Positions 1 through 9,876 of a stretch of DNA of 64,000 nucleotides are shown here, piece by piece. The first letter of the stretch is position 1; each line of letters starts with the position of its first letter. The stretch is from contig NC_087076.1 in the NCBI RefSeq assembly GCF_026151205.1, forward strand, positions 7,168,902 through 7,232,901. Reading direction: 5' to 3'. The notes under the pieces were generated by a model, which had not been told where the DNA came from, searched no databases, and saw nothing but the letters and a program-made list of their open reading frames with translations. Origin of the DNA: Bolinopsis microptera (Eukaryota; Ctenophora; Tentaculata; Lobata; Bolinopsidae). The position numbers and the translations under genes are program-made.

Positions 1-644
1 TGTTGGGAAGATCTCAAATGTTGATCTAGAGAGAAACTAAACAAACCATCTTGATGGCTGGAAGTACTCAAATGCTTGAAATTGATTGAAAATGCTTTTT
101 CCACCGGGCTGAAACAAAGTCTGCAATACAGGGTAAACTCAAAGTTATAAACCTTCTTGATGATTTCAGAAGACATTGGTCTAAACTTGGGAGTAAGGGC
201 ATTTGAGTGATCCATTTCGAGAACGGGTACATAGTGATAATTCTTAATATTATCGCCACAAATTTGTCTATGATGACGGTGATGTTTGAAAAGGTTTTGG
301 TCACCTGAAATGTGGGCAAAACATTCAATGCAGCATTTTGGAAGGACTGACGTATCGATATCCTCTGCTAATTTTTCCTTGTATGCATCAGCAGATATCA
401 TTTCGTTTTCATTGTACTCAACACCTTTTGGGTGATCATATGTCTCAATGAGGTTCAACTGTCTCCACAAGCTGTAGACCTGGTACTTGAGCTCAGTTTG
501 TAATGAAGAGAGTAGCAAACTATCAACTCCCTTGACAGTATTCTGTTTCTCTGCTAGACTAGAAACAGTTCCTTCCCCCTCAGTTAGGTTATCAGTTTTG
601 ACTCTCTTGTTGCTAATCTTCTCCGCTGAATCCAACTCAGCCAT
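1..644 (-). CDS. Partial U1/matrin-like zinc-finger protein (gene A), 3' end outside window
   Basis: An open frame starts at the ATG at 644 and stays open to the left edge for 214 codons, so the C-terminus is missing. The start MAELDSAEKISNK follows directly on a 3' splice site (pyrimidine run ending CACTTAG, then ATG). The N-terminal 45 residues are polar with a basic KRVK patch. Residues ~104-125 hold a first finger (CIEC, twelve residues, then a His cluster) and residues ~173-195 a second (CRLC, thirteen residues, H-x5-H). The two-finger arrangement resembles genes B and D further right, so I treat it as a member of the same family. Function is not known; U1-like fingers bind RNA, dsRNA or protein partners in spliceosomal and nuclear proteins. 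No match to a named gene is claimed. Confidence 0.75.
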   Translation of the reverse strand, partial: MAELDSAEKISNKRVKTDNLTEGEGTVSSLAEKQNTVKGVDSLLLSSLQTELKYQVYSLWRQLNLIETYDHPKGVEYNENEMISADAYKEKLAEDIDTSVLPKCCIECFAHISGDQNLFKHHRHHRQICGDNIKNYHYVPVLEMDHSNALTPKFRPMSSEIIKKVYNFEFTLYCRLCFSPVEKAFSINFKHLSTSSHQDGLFSFSLDQHLRSSQ

Positions 645-1118
645 CTAAGTGAAAAATGTCATCAAAATGGACAAATAGTAAGGTTATAACGCATATAAAT
701 ATAGAAATTTCCGATGAAAATTATTAGAATTCCTGGACAAATACTTTTAAACAAATGTACAGTGATATCAATCCATATGACTAAACGAGCAGTCCAAGTA
801 CCTCAGTATTAATCAGTAATCACTTTCTTAAATTGCATTACAAAAATAATAAAAACGGAAGCTTTCAAAAGTTATCACAAATATTAAATTCAATTTTAGT
901 GAAACCTATTCTAACATCCTAGACGTGACCAGAATTTATATAACTATATAAGGTTTATAAATAGCAGAACAGAGTTGAATTAACCCAATTATGCGATAGA
1001 ATACTGTACTTAAATCTGTAATGTATAAACTTACAACGTCTACAACCTTAAAGCTAACTTTAAATAACTGAACTTTGGACACAATATGATGTACCTAAAA
1101 AAGCACACCTAATCTACG
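645..1118. other. Intergenic spacer A / inner-membrane protease
   Basis: AT-rich spacer of 474 bp between two minus-strand genes. It must hold the 3' UTR of the protease gene and the outron, 5' UTR intron or promoter of gene A. No repeat, RNA gene or open frame is visible. Confidence 0.6.
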
Positions 1119-1622
1119 TTAACTCCACAAAGTAAACAAAACCCGCCCCTTAATAAGACCGAGAGGGAGGGGCCCATACTCTCTAGAATCTACAGAGTTA
1201 TACTTGTTATCTCCCTCTAACCAGCAGTAACCTGTGGGAACTGTTAGTTTGCCCTGGTACGCATGTTTACGCGCATAAGTCCCCTGGTTGTCCTCATCAA
1301 CATCAACCAGCTGACCAGCCAACGCTTTTACCCTCTTAACAATGTAGGCATCACACTCTTCAGGGTCATGTGCCAGGATGATGTCATTCTCTTTAACCTT
1401 GGTGACTGGAGTCATGAGGTCGATCAGGACACGTGATTTTGGGGATCTCTCGTTGAAGGTAGGGGCCATGCTTTTACCGGTGACAACTGCCGTGGTGGCT
1501 ATTCTGGAGGTGATGAAGAAGGTTGCTAGACTCGTGCCAACAACTGTGTATGTTATCTGCCGTTTGTGGTGGTTGAGAAACTGTACAACTCTCTTCCCAT
1601 GTGCTACTGCAGCAGACTGCAT
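1119..1622 (-). CDS. Mitochondrial inner membrane protease subunit (IMP1/IMP2-like signal peptidase, S26)
   Basis: Single-exon gene of 167 aa. S26 family proteases of the inner mitochondrial membrane cleave sorting signals from proteins delivered to the intermembrane space, using a Ser/Lys dyad. A hydrophobic segment at ~24-48 fits the N-terminal membrane anchor. The nucleophile motif GKSMAPTF puts the Ser at residue 51, and the YIVKRVKAL box gives the general-base Lys at residue 96. The C-terminal box, GDNKYNSVDSREYGPLPLGL at 137-156, is typical of the family. The last box and GLIKGR resemble IMMP1L more, while the extended loop after the Ser box resembles IMMP2L, so I do not choose a paralogue. 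Length matches the family (about 160-175). A modest acceptor (ACACCCAG) lies 5 bases before the ATG. It interrupts the zinc-finger gene run but is unrelated to it. Confidence 0.92.
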   Translation of the reverse strand: MQSAAVAHGKRVVQFLNHHKRQITYTVVGTSLATFFITSRIATTAVVTGKSMAPTFNERSPKSRVLIDLMTPVTKVKENDIILAHDPEECDAYIVKRVKALAGQLVDVDEDNQGTYARKHAYQGKLTVPTGYCWLEGDNKYNSVDSREYGPLPLGLIKGRVLFTLWS

Positions 1623-2827
1623 GCTTCCTGGGTGTCATTTGTTAAATTAACGGTAATTGTGGAGACAAAATAACAGTTAGATCAGTGAATAGTGAATAAC
1701 CGCTCAACACTTTCTTTATGTTATGACGGTTAAAATGCTCGATGGGGGAACAAAAAGAGCATAACGTGAAACGTGATATTATAATCGTTTCAAAATATTA
1801 TAGTAAGTTACATGCAATTAGAAAATGTTTCACTTATTCTTTTATTTACTACGAAGTAAGAACAGCACAAGTGTATACAATTTTTAATGAAATGAAATTG
1901 AAATCGAGAAATTTGGGGAATCTTTAAGGAATCTACAAAATATATAATATAGATCTGTTCTTATAAAAAGGTATTCAAAAATACTTCTTATGAAGAGGGA
2001 AACAGCAAATTCCGCCGAAAATTTTGATAGCTCAGTTTATAAAATCAATGTGCTCGATAATACAAGAATATACCCTTTTGAATAATTTATTGGAATAAAT
2101 TAGTATTAATAGAAATAACATAATTAGTAATAATCAACAGACTACACTTCATTATTTCCCTAATTGAAAACAGTGCTGTTAAATTCGTATTAAATCTAAG
2201 AATGCGTTTTTCGAAGAGAGGTAAATGGAAAAGGAAAATAATACTTCGGAAAGAAATAAGTTTGTAACTTACACTTGATAAAATATTATAGGTTGTGTAA
2301 GGTAGTTTATACCTAGTAGCGGTCCTGTATGCGAATTTAACAGCTCGTTTAAAAACCATTCTTGTCAAAATACTTTATCCCCATTCCCTAGTACCATTTG
2401 ACAAAAACGGCGTGTAAAATGAATAATCGAATCCTAGATTTTGAGCTCTATTACCACATGTTCACCATTAAGTTATTGAAAGTTCGGTTTAGCCTTAGGA
2501 AAATAAAGTCTTATATCAAGAAGTAGACGCCCTTCAAGAGTACATTTTTACAATGGACAGAAAGGCAACGATTTTAACTAGAAATGAGGCTTTACCAGAG
2601 ATAAACCGTTTTAAAAATATCATTAAGAAATTTTACAGCTCTACGGCTACATACTTACAAAAATAACAAAAGCTCTGTTTATTTGAATAGTTCTCAAAAC
2701 CCATAAAACAATAAAATCCAATTATCATACATGAAAGATAGCACCAATTCATTTTACACACATCAACCTATAAAACTGTCCAAAGGTTCAACTCACCAAC
2801 TTACACACGAGAATAAGAGCAAGTTGG
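1623..2827. other. Intergenic spacer, protease / gene B
   Basis: About 1.2 kb of AT-rich DNA. Short open frames on both strands (for example 1,742-1,927 plus and 2,087-2,368 minus) have AT-driven composition and no recognisable motif, so none is called. The part next to 2,828 is the probable 3' UTR of gene B. Confidence 0.5.
2678..2683 (-). promoter_or_regulatory. Putative poly(A) signal AATAAA of gene B
   Basis: AATAAA on the minus strand, about 145 bases past the stop of gene B. The position is plausible, but the hexamer is common in such AT-rich DNA. Confidence 0.35.
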
Positions 2828-4720
2828 TTATTTCTTAATCACTCTCTGATCGTAGAAGTACTCTGGATGCATAACATTGCGAAGTTGAGACGGCACTGGA
2901 ACGAAGTCATTCCGGAAGTTCAACGAAAGTTCGTCCCACATGCACCAATCATGGAGTGGCAAGCGACGATATATTTGCTGGAATTTCTGTTTGTTCGTTT
3001 TGTGACGTTTACTTGACATATGAGAAGTTAACGCCGTGTCGGTCTGTGCTCGGACAATATCCCAGCACATAATGCAGAACACACTTATTGGGTACCTGCT
3101 CTTGGAAATCCTTGAGGGAGGCTTCGGGTTAAACTTCCACCAGTCTCCGTTCACAAAGCAGTGCATTTCGGTTTTGTAGTGAAGATCTCTCATTATGGTG
3201 GTAGGAAATTCTAACCTACATTCTTTGCAATATTGACTTTCTTTGACATGCTTTAGTTTATTCGTTGGAATATGTCTATTTGTTTTAAACTCAGTGGCAT
3301 CAATACCCTGGAAATTATTATTGAGCAGTTGATTCGCACGGTCAAGAATATTGGACGTATCGACTTCAAGGTCACGAGTATCAGATACAGAAGGGCCTGC
3401 TGAAATAATGTGATCTTGTTCCGTGGGTGTCTCTCCAAGAGGCAATGGCACTGATTGCTTAGCAATGGTCGTTATCATCTCCTTAACATCAGGTTCAGAT
3501 AGAATCCCGTGAATTAAATCAGCTATAGCATTGGGAGGACCTTTACTTGGCCCGGCTGTTGGACTTAGAATCCCAGGTTTAGTGTTACTGCTCTTGTTGC
3601 CAGAGGTTGTCAGAAGCGCAATGTTCTTTTGCAGATTGGTTTTCTTTGGAGCAGCTTTTTGTTTTGCTTTTGAAAACGGATTGTTTCTCGCCACTTTCTT
3701 AATCTGTGAACCTTGTTTTGCCGAAGCTGCCCCAACTTTACCAGCACCAACACGTGATACTGTATGCCTATCAATGGTGCTTGAAGACGAAGCCATGTTA
3801 CGTTTAATAAAATTGGTACTAGGCTTCTTGGCCGAACTTACAGTCCTTGAAGCAGGTGGTTGTTGTGGAGGAGCAGACTTTTTCACGGGAGGTCCCAGTC
3901 GTTCAGATAATGGCCTCGTTTTAGGCTTGAAAACTGATGGCTTTGCTTGAGTATTAGACAGAAGAGGTCTCCTTTTACATGCTGAACTAACCTCAGAAGT
4001 GCTACTTGAATGTTTATTCGGTCCCTTAGGTAATCCTTCATCAGGAGTGTGATGATATTTTCTTTCGTTCACTACCTCAGATTCATATGAGTTAGCATTC
4101 TGACGCTCTGTTGTTTCAGGCCTGGAATTATTTGAGTTTTTATGCTGCCTCAAATCAATTTTAAAACGCCGACCATTCATCAAAGGGTTAGCCATGTGAC
4201 ATTTTGGTCCATCAAGGGTTGGCGATTTTTTGTCATTACGATCGTCTCTGCTATAATAGTTAGAAGATGTTGATGGTTGTCTTTGGGGATAATCAGAAAC
4301 TTGATCAGTTTCATAATAACCCTCGTCTGCAGGGAGTGCTCTTCTGACACTCCGTTCATAGTTCCCTCGATCGGAGGAAACGTAACGACGTTTTCTACTG
4401 GTTTCATAGACATCTTGGCGGTCATGGTTATCATGATCCCTAGGATATTCAGGCCCATGTACGATTCGGTCTCTGGATTGATGAATTGTTCGCCGGAGAG
4501 GACCAACATACCTAGAATCCGAAGGTGATAAAGGTGATCTAGAAACCTCATAATCACTCTCAATTTTTTCGGTTGAGTCCTTTTGAACACGGATAACTAA
4601 GTCGCCGAAACCTGAATCTTTAATTTCTCTGCCCGGTTCGGGAGGTATTTCATCAAATGGGACCTCGTCACAGTCATACAGAAAGCTATCTCCTCTTTCA
4701 TCATATGGATTCAGGGCCAT
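2828..4720 (-). CDS. Two-finger U1/matrin-like zinc-finger protein (gene B)
   Basis: Single-exon gene, 630 aa. I place the start at MALNPYDERG because an in-frame ATG five codons upstream lies inside the polypyrimidine tract of a 3' splice site (CTATTTTCAG, then TC and the ATG). Most of the chain is polar and probably disordered, with Arg/Ser/Tyr/Asp-rich (residues ~50-170) and Lys/Pro/Ser-rich parts. A helix-like segment, LIHGILSEPDVKEMI, recurs in gene D. The folded part is C-terminal: finger 1 at ~497-519 (C-x2-C-x12-H-x5-H), linker with GDWW, finger 2 at ~547-571 (C-x2-C-x14-H-x5-H), and a tail with LPLHDWCMWDEL. Gene D has the same spacing, linker and tail. About 110 bases (roughly 3,990-4,096) are almost identical to gene C. 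Likely a nuclear RNA- or splicing-associated protein by family; the exact role is unknown. Confidence 0.85.
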   Translation of the reverse strand: MALNPYDERGDSFLYDCDEVPFDEIPPEPGREIKDSGFGDLVIRVQKDSTEKIESDYEVSRSPLSPSDSRYVGPLRRTIHQSRDRIVHGPEYPRDHDNHDRQDVYETSRKRRYVSSDRGNYERSVRRALPADEGYYETDQVSDYPQRQPSTSSNYYSRDDRNDKKSPTLDGPKCHMANPLMNGRRFKIDLRQHKNSNNSRPETTERQNANSYESEVVNERKYHHTPDEGLPKGPNKHSSSTSEVSSACKRRPLLSNTQAKPSVFKPKTRPLSERLGPPVKKSAPPQQPPASRTVSSAKKPSTNFIKRNMASSSSTIDRHTVSRVGAGKVGAASAKQGSQIKKVARNNPFSKAKQKAAPKKTNLQKNIALLTTSGNKSSNTKPGILSPTAGPSKGPPNAIADLIHGILSEPDVKEMITTIAKQSVPLPLGETPTEQDHIISAGPSVSDTRDLEVDTSNILDRANQLLNNNFQGIDATEFKTNRHIPTNKLKHVKESQYCKECRLEFPTTIMRDLHYKTEMHCFVNGDWWKFNPKPPSRISKSRYPISVFCIMCWDIVRAQTDTALTSHMSSKRHKTNKQKFQQIYRRLPLHDWCMWDELSLNFRNDFVPVPSQLRNVMHPEYFYDQRVIKK

Positions 4721-5354
4721 GACTGAAAATAGCAAATTCTTTTAGAATTTTTCAGATTAAATAATATATATAATGTGTTATATTATAACAATATATAACA
4801 AATAATAATATAACAGATCAAGCTTCAGTTTGTACATTGATTTGAAAAATCTTAACAATGTTGATTCAAAAAGAAAAGTTACATTTTTCGAGAGAAAATC
4901 TGTGAATTTGCAAAAATCTGCAATTCAAATAAAATTATATATTATTACCATGCACAAGGATTGACCAGAATCCTGTAACCGGCATAGCTCCGATCGCGAT
5001 CCCAGTTGAATTACCAGACAAGGTTAAGATCCCTCAATATGCCAGGATCAAAACGGGATTTTGGTACAATTTGCAAGTTGATTGGAAAAATGGTTTAACC
5101 GTTTATTGGTTTCAAAAAAAATCATAGCTAAAAAACTGCATAGAAAATACGTGTTTAATGGTGGGGATGTAATCTAAACTTTAGCAAAAAACGAGCTAGG
5201 AGGGCAGTGCAGTGTGCAAAATGTTTACAGCGGCCTTGATAATTATAGGACGTGTGTAATATCAACATGACAATACTCTTGAATTATATCTATGCTAGGA
5301 CTTAAATTGAAACTTTGTAGTGCAATTAATATTGATCACTTCCACGCCATTGTA
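4721..5354. other. Intergenic spacer upstream of gene B
   Basis: AT-rich DNA between gene B and the fold-back repeat. It contains the acceptor before gene B (CTATTTTCAG ends at 4,723). Nothing else is recognised. Confidence 0.5.
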
Positions 5355-7383
5355 CAGGCAGATCCGTCTGAAAAAATCGATCTACCGACACAAGAAACAT
5401 TCAAAGGATTTTTTACGTTTTTGAATCCCATTAGGTCCCCTTTATGGCTGACCAGCTTTTCCAAACTTTCCCACGTGTCTTAAGGCCACTTTTTGTCACT
5501 TTTACCACTATTTACCACCTTTTGACCTTTCTTGTTTGTCGAATATCTTTAGTTGTGAACATCGTAAAAGGTTGCGGATTAATCCAGGGTGTTCATCTTA
5601 TCAGGAAGAAAAACTTTCGTATGAAGACAATTTTTACAGTTTTACAATTAGTTAATTGGATAATTATCAGTTAGCTAATTAGCAAAAAATTTAAATTTTT
5701 TATTGGCTCAAAATGAATAGCTTAAAACGCGGAGGAAAGTAATTTTTAGAAAAACATTTTTTTCTACCGTAGACTTAAAAATCTTTTGAAAATTCGAAAT
5801 ATTTTTTTCGCCAAAAGTGATTCGTTTCAAGAATACTAAAATCACCAATATTTGTAGTTGGAGTTCAGTAAATCTAAGTGAAAAGGTCTGAAACTGAAAA
5901 ACATTAACCACACGATATTAGAGTTTCATAATTAATTACAGTGCAGCCTTATCGATTTTCACAGAAACTGCACCAAAGGCACAGTCAAGATCGAAGCGAT
6001 AGCCTGCTGTACTATCATTTTATTGATGTCAATGATGAATCAGTGGGGTTAAGATAATCACATTTGTAATATATAAAACCTCTATGTACCGTCAATTGTG
6101 CTAATCTACAGGGTGGGCCAAAAGTCAGTACCCATATGTTGGTCTTAATAGCTCAATCACTGAGTGCCCAATTGAAATAATTCTTTCTGGTATGACTTAC
6201 TACCACCACTGGTTCGAGGAATTTGTCAAATCGAAAAATATTCGTGTTCATTCTTTTCAAATGAAGGTTCATTTTTGCATTTATTTGATAGTTTGGATAG
6301 TCGGATCAAGCCAAATTTCATTGAATAGAGTTTGGCCATTTAAATTACGTTTGTCCTAAAAAAATGAGAGTTCTAGCTTCTCAGATGACCGAGATATGAA
6401 GCATAACGAGTTTGTTCATTACGTGTGATCAGGTAATTGGGTTGAGGCTAGATCCGCATTATGGGAATCGTGTAGAGAGCCCAATTACGGTGCCGTAATT
6501 GGGTAATCATTGAGTACCCAATCAATTTTGCTAACGAGATAAACAAATTGCTTGATAACTTCGTCATTTTAAATCCGTTTCGCACCATCTTTTCAGATCA
6601 TATTCCGGATTTAATGACCTATTGCAATATGTTACAACAGAGTCTCTAACATGTTCACAAACACCAGTATAAGCAATTCAATGTTGATTGGGTGTGGCCC
6701 CCAAAAATCGAATTTTCAAATTTTGGTGACGGAATCCTCGAACAAGTAGGTACAGTATGCCATCTGCAAAGCAACAACTCTCAAATATAAAACACGGCGG
6801 AGGTATAAGACCCAACGTCTTTACTGACTTTAGGCCCACCCTGTAGATAAACCGGCCTACCTGGATTACCAGACCTCTTCTTTTCCTCAACAATCAGACC
6901 AAGTTGTGCAATAAATGTGATGTATAATGGCCCATAGCGCATTTGGTGGGTGATGTAAGTAATATCGAGCTGTATTCAATCACAATACGACACAATACGT
7001 CTAGATATTATATGGCCCTTAATGCGGTATATGAAACGCTTTATACCGCGAGAGACCCGGTATAGAGAGGTTTTACAGTTTATCACGAAAACGTCTACTT
7101 GGCCTCATGGCTCATTTACAGCTCGAAGAAGGCAAGAAAAGACCAGGGAAACCAAGGAAATGTAATGTATCATCACATTTCCTTGGTTTTTTACGTTTTT
7201 GAGTCCCATAATTTCGACAAACAAGAAAGGTGGTAAAAAGTGGTAAAAGTGACAAAAAGTGGCCTTAAGACACGTGGAAAAGTTGTTCAGCCATAAAGGG
7301 CACCTAATGGGACTCAAAAAAGTAAAAAAACCTTTGAAAGCTTCTTGTGTCGGTAGATCGATTTTTTCAGACGGATCTGTCTG
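5355..7383. mobile_element. Old fold-back (long-TIR) element, interrupted by a MITE
   Basis: The segment 5,355-5,520 reappears inverted at about 7,225-7,383. Both ends begin with a GCAGATCCGTCTG-like sequence (one mismatch in the flank) followed by AAAAAATCGAT. The interior to 6,108 and from 6,846 resembles the arms of the larger fold-back element at 53.6-56.8 kb, including a TATCTTTAGTTGTGAAC stretch and an RFTELQLQIL-type reading frame. No transposase is seen, so it is non-autonomous. A MITE with its TA duplication splits it at 6,107-6,845. Divergence between arms shows age. Confidence 0.75.
6109..6843. mobile_element. MITE, copy 1 (TA target duplication, Tc1/mariner-like ends)
   Basis: 735-bp element with inverted ends starting CAGGGTGGGCCAAAAGTCAG and extending roughly 40-45 bases with mismatches. 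TA dinucleotides flank it at 6,107-6,108 and 6,844-6,845. Its interior matches, in opposite orientation, the element at 19,505-20,271. No transposase frame. TA duplications and this end type suggest mobilisation by an IS630/Tc1/mariner enzyme. It sits inside the older fold-back element. Confidence 0.85.
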
Positions 7384-7641
7384 CAATATTACCAAATCTG
7401 TTACCGATAAAAATTTAAAACAAAGTTTTTATCTCTACAATAGAAATTCCAGGTAAAACAAATTTATACAGAGAGCATGCTGAAAACTGAACAGTTGAAT
7501 GTAATAACATGGCAAGCCTCCTTGGTAACACATGGTAAGCGCTATTATTTAAGATAATTGGATTAAAAGCAAAAGCTTCAACAAATGCAAATGGTCATTA
7601 CCTACTACTTAATAATACTGAAATCCATCACACGTCAAGTA

Positions 7642-9300
7642 TCATTCAACAGGGGCATTTTTCTGATTATCAGATCGAGATGTGGAAGTATACTCCTCAG
7701 GAAAATTGGTCTTTCTTGATCCACAGTAGGATGTTTTAACAGCAATATCGTATTTCTGTAAAATGTTTCTAACTTTTCCTTGTAAGCCAGTAATCTTATA
7801 TCGACACAGCCTTTTGTCGTGGTAAAACTGGCACTTCTGATGAGGAGCGAAATCACGGTTAACTTTACATTTTTTAAGTGGTACAACCGGGAAAGCGCAC
7901 TCGTCTGGAGCACTTGTTTTAGGAACTACTGCATATTTCAGAATCTTTTTACGGGATTTTTTGATTACCTGCTCCCAAAGAGTTTTAGAACTGAGCACAG
8001 TCTTGAACAGATGGGCAAGTTGTTTTGAGTGTCGTGGATGCATCAACCAAGCCACGATTTTATTCTTTGTATCTAAATCAGGGATAAAATTCAACAAATT
8101 TAAAAGAGTGTGTAACACTGGAGCCTCAATTTTGAGATAACGTTTTATTTCTTTACGTCTATCGTTTAAATCTAATGGAGTTTCCTCAATCAGTTTCTTA
8201 AAGTTACCTAATTTGGTTTTCGGTGCTGGTTTCGTTTTCTTATATTCTTGATAATGATGTGGTATTTCTCGCAAGCACTGAAGATAAGATGATCGGTCCT
8301 CTTTGATTGTAGCAGAATCCTCGAGATATTGAAGGTGGTGAGACAATGATTTACCTTTTACAGCATATCCAGGAGCGGTTTCAGTTTCTTGAGCAGTTTC
8401 TGCAACTGTTTCTACGACGAAATCAAGTTCGGAATCGGCATCGTCCTCCATATCTTGCTCATCTTCTTCAAATTGCATTTCTTCCTCGCTACATTCCATT
8501 TCATCCCCGTCCAAGGTCCCTTCTGGATGAAGAAAACTCTGACAATCCCAAACACCAGACAATGATTGATTATCCACTTCCAGATCAGGTTCATGTGTTT
8601 CATCAGGTTCATGTGTTTCATCAGCACATTCAGGAGCGGTTTCAGTTTCTTGAGCAGTTTCTGCAACTGTTTCTTCGACGAAATCAAGTTCGGAATCGGC
8701 TTCGTCCTCCATGTCTTGCTCATCTTCTTCAAATTGCATTTCTTCCTCGCTCCATTCAATTTTATCCCCGTCCAAGGTCCCTTCGGGATGAGGAAAACTC
8801 TGACAATCCCCAACACCAAACTGATTATTATCCACTTCCAAATCAGGTTCATATGTTTCATCAGTTATATCGTACGTAGAAACCACCATCATTGTTTCCT
8901 CACAACTGTCAGTATTACTTGAGGATATTTCAGGAAGTTCCAAACTCTCTGTACCACTAGCGAGAGGATTGTTTTTACTACAAGGGGGGAGTTGTTGAGA
9001 AGTTTCTAAGTGGGTAGAGCTACCACTTGCACTAGTAACATCAATCGAAGAGCCAACATGAGAAGTGCTACTTGCATGTTTGGTTGTCCCAGGTTGAGGT
9101 AATGCTTCATCAGGAGTGTGATGATATTTTCTTTCATTAACTACCTCCGATTCATATAAGTCACCTCTCTGATTAGCGAAGTCGAAACCAGTGGAGGGCT
9201 GTTGAGAAGTAGTTACATCAATCGGAGACGATATTCCATCCACCACATTTTCCCTGCTATCGGGCCTTTCAATACTGCAAGAGGGGTCTTCTGAAGACAT
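7642..9300 (-). CDS. Acidic-repeat protein with degenerate CCCH-like motif (gene C), chimeric with gene B
   Basis: Single-exon gene, 552 aa, with an acceptor (GGTTTCAG) 7 bases before the ATG. Residues ~49-64 (ESEVVNERKYHHTPDE) and the following Lys-His/Ser region are nearly identical to gene B at DNA level. Residues ~140-311 are very acidic and contain a tandem duplication with an 87-residue period (261 bp). From ~320 the chain becomes basic and helical. Around 465-491 there is a C-x9-C-x11-C-x3-H pattern; it has the order of a CCCH RNA-binding finger but an unusually long middle spacing, so zinc binding is uncertain. The paired C2H2 fingers of its neighbours are absent. No known gene is recognised. 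The intact 552-codon frame argues for a functional gene rather than a pseudogene. Confidence 0.75.
   Translation of the reverse strand: MSSEDPSCSIERPDSRENVVDGISSPIDVTTSQQPSTGFDFANQRGDLYESEVVNERKYHHTPDEALPQPGTTKHASSTSHVGSSIDVTSASGSSTHLETSQQLPPCSKNNPLASGTESLELPEISSSNTDSCEETMMVVSTYDITDETYEPDLEVDNNQFGVGDCQSFPHPEGTLDGDKIEWSEEEMQFEEDEQDMEDEADSELDFVEETVAETAQETETAPECADETHEPDETHEPDLEVDNQSLSGVWDCQSFLHPEGTLDGDEMECSEEEMQFEEDEQDMEDDADSELDFVVETVAETAQETETAPGYAVKGKSLSHHLQYLEDSATIKEDRSSYLQCLREIPHHYQEYKKTKPAPKTKLGNFKKLIEETPLDLNDRRKEIKRYLKIEAPVLHTLLNLLNFIPDLDTKNKIVAWLMHPRHSKQLAHLFKTVLSSKTLWEQVIKKSRKKILKYAVVPKTSAPDECAFPVVPLKKCKVNRDFAPHQKCQFYHDKRLCRYKITGLQGKVRNILQKYDIAVKTSYCGSRKTNFPEEYTSTSRSDNQKNAPVE
8371..8866. 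repeat. Intragenic tandem duplication, period 261 bp, in gene C
   Basis: Two in-frame copies, one starting at about 8,371 and the other at about 8,632, both opening with AGGAGCGGTTTCAGTTTCTT. They encode Asp/Glu-rich 87-residue units and differ by a few substitutions and small indels. Confidence 0.9.
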
Positions 9301-9876
9301 CGCAATCCTGAAACCATTGGTTTAAATGGAAATGCTGATACAAAAACAATACTGAAATACGGTGTCCCTACCATTCACCCAGCAATTCAAAATACAACGA
9401 TTGCGGCATCTTAATTATGATACGTTATTTAGAGAAGAGGGCTTAATGCCCGAGAGTAACCAAAAGTACCAGGGTTTCAAGGTATCTTCTTTTTTTTTAA
9501 TGTGCGAGAGTTACTTTTGGTACCTATATTATGCAGCTTAATAATATAAGCCTATTTTTCACATCAAATAGTTCTGGCAGTAAATTTCATTTGGCTCATC
9601 ATGAATAGCTTTAAAATGTTTATATAAATTTAGACTAATAGTATAAAATTGTTTACAACAGACGAAGAAACATTTCAAACATAATTATCCACAATTAGGA
9701 AACAATTAAGATACCACATAATGTAAGTAGAAAGCGAAACAATTGAAAGATCGAATTTGCTGCATCTAAAACTAACAGTTCTATATAACATACAAATTAA
9801 AAAATTAAGAAGATAATAAATCTGTTTAATTCTAAGTAAAACTTTTGAACTCTAAATAGGTATGCAGGAAACGTCT
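9301..9876. other. Intergenic spacer between genes C and D
   Basis: AT-rich spacer of 576 bp containing the gene C acceptor (ends at 9,308), a short imperfect palindrome near 9,440-9,525 and the likely gene D 3' UTR. No coding signal. Confidence 0.5.

Noticed and set aside
2087-2368. 93-codon minus-strand frame as a small gene
   Set aside because: AT-driven composition, no motif, no good acceptor before the ATG.
3531-3950. 139-codon plus-strand frame
   Set aside because: Antisense to gene B, which has fingers and family matches.
8346-8879. 177-codon plus-strand frame
   Set aside because: Antisense shadow of the acidic duplication of gene C.
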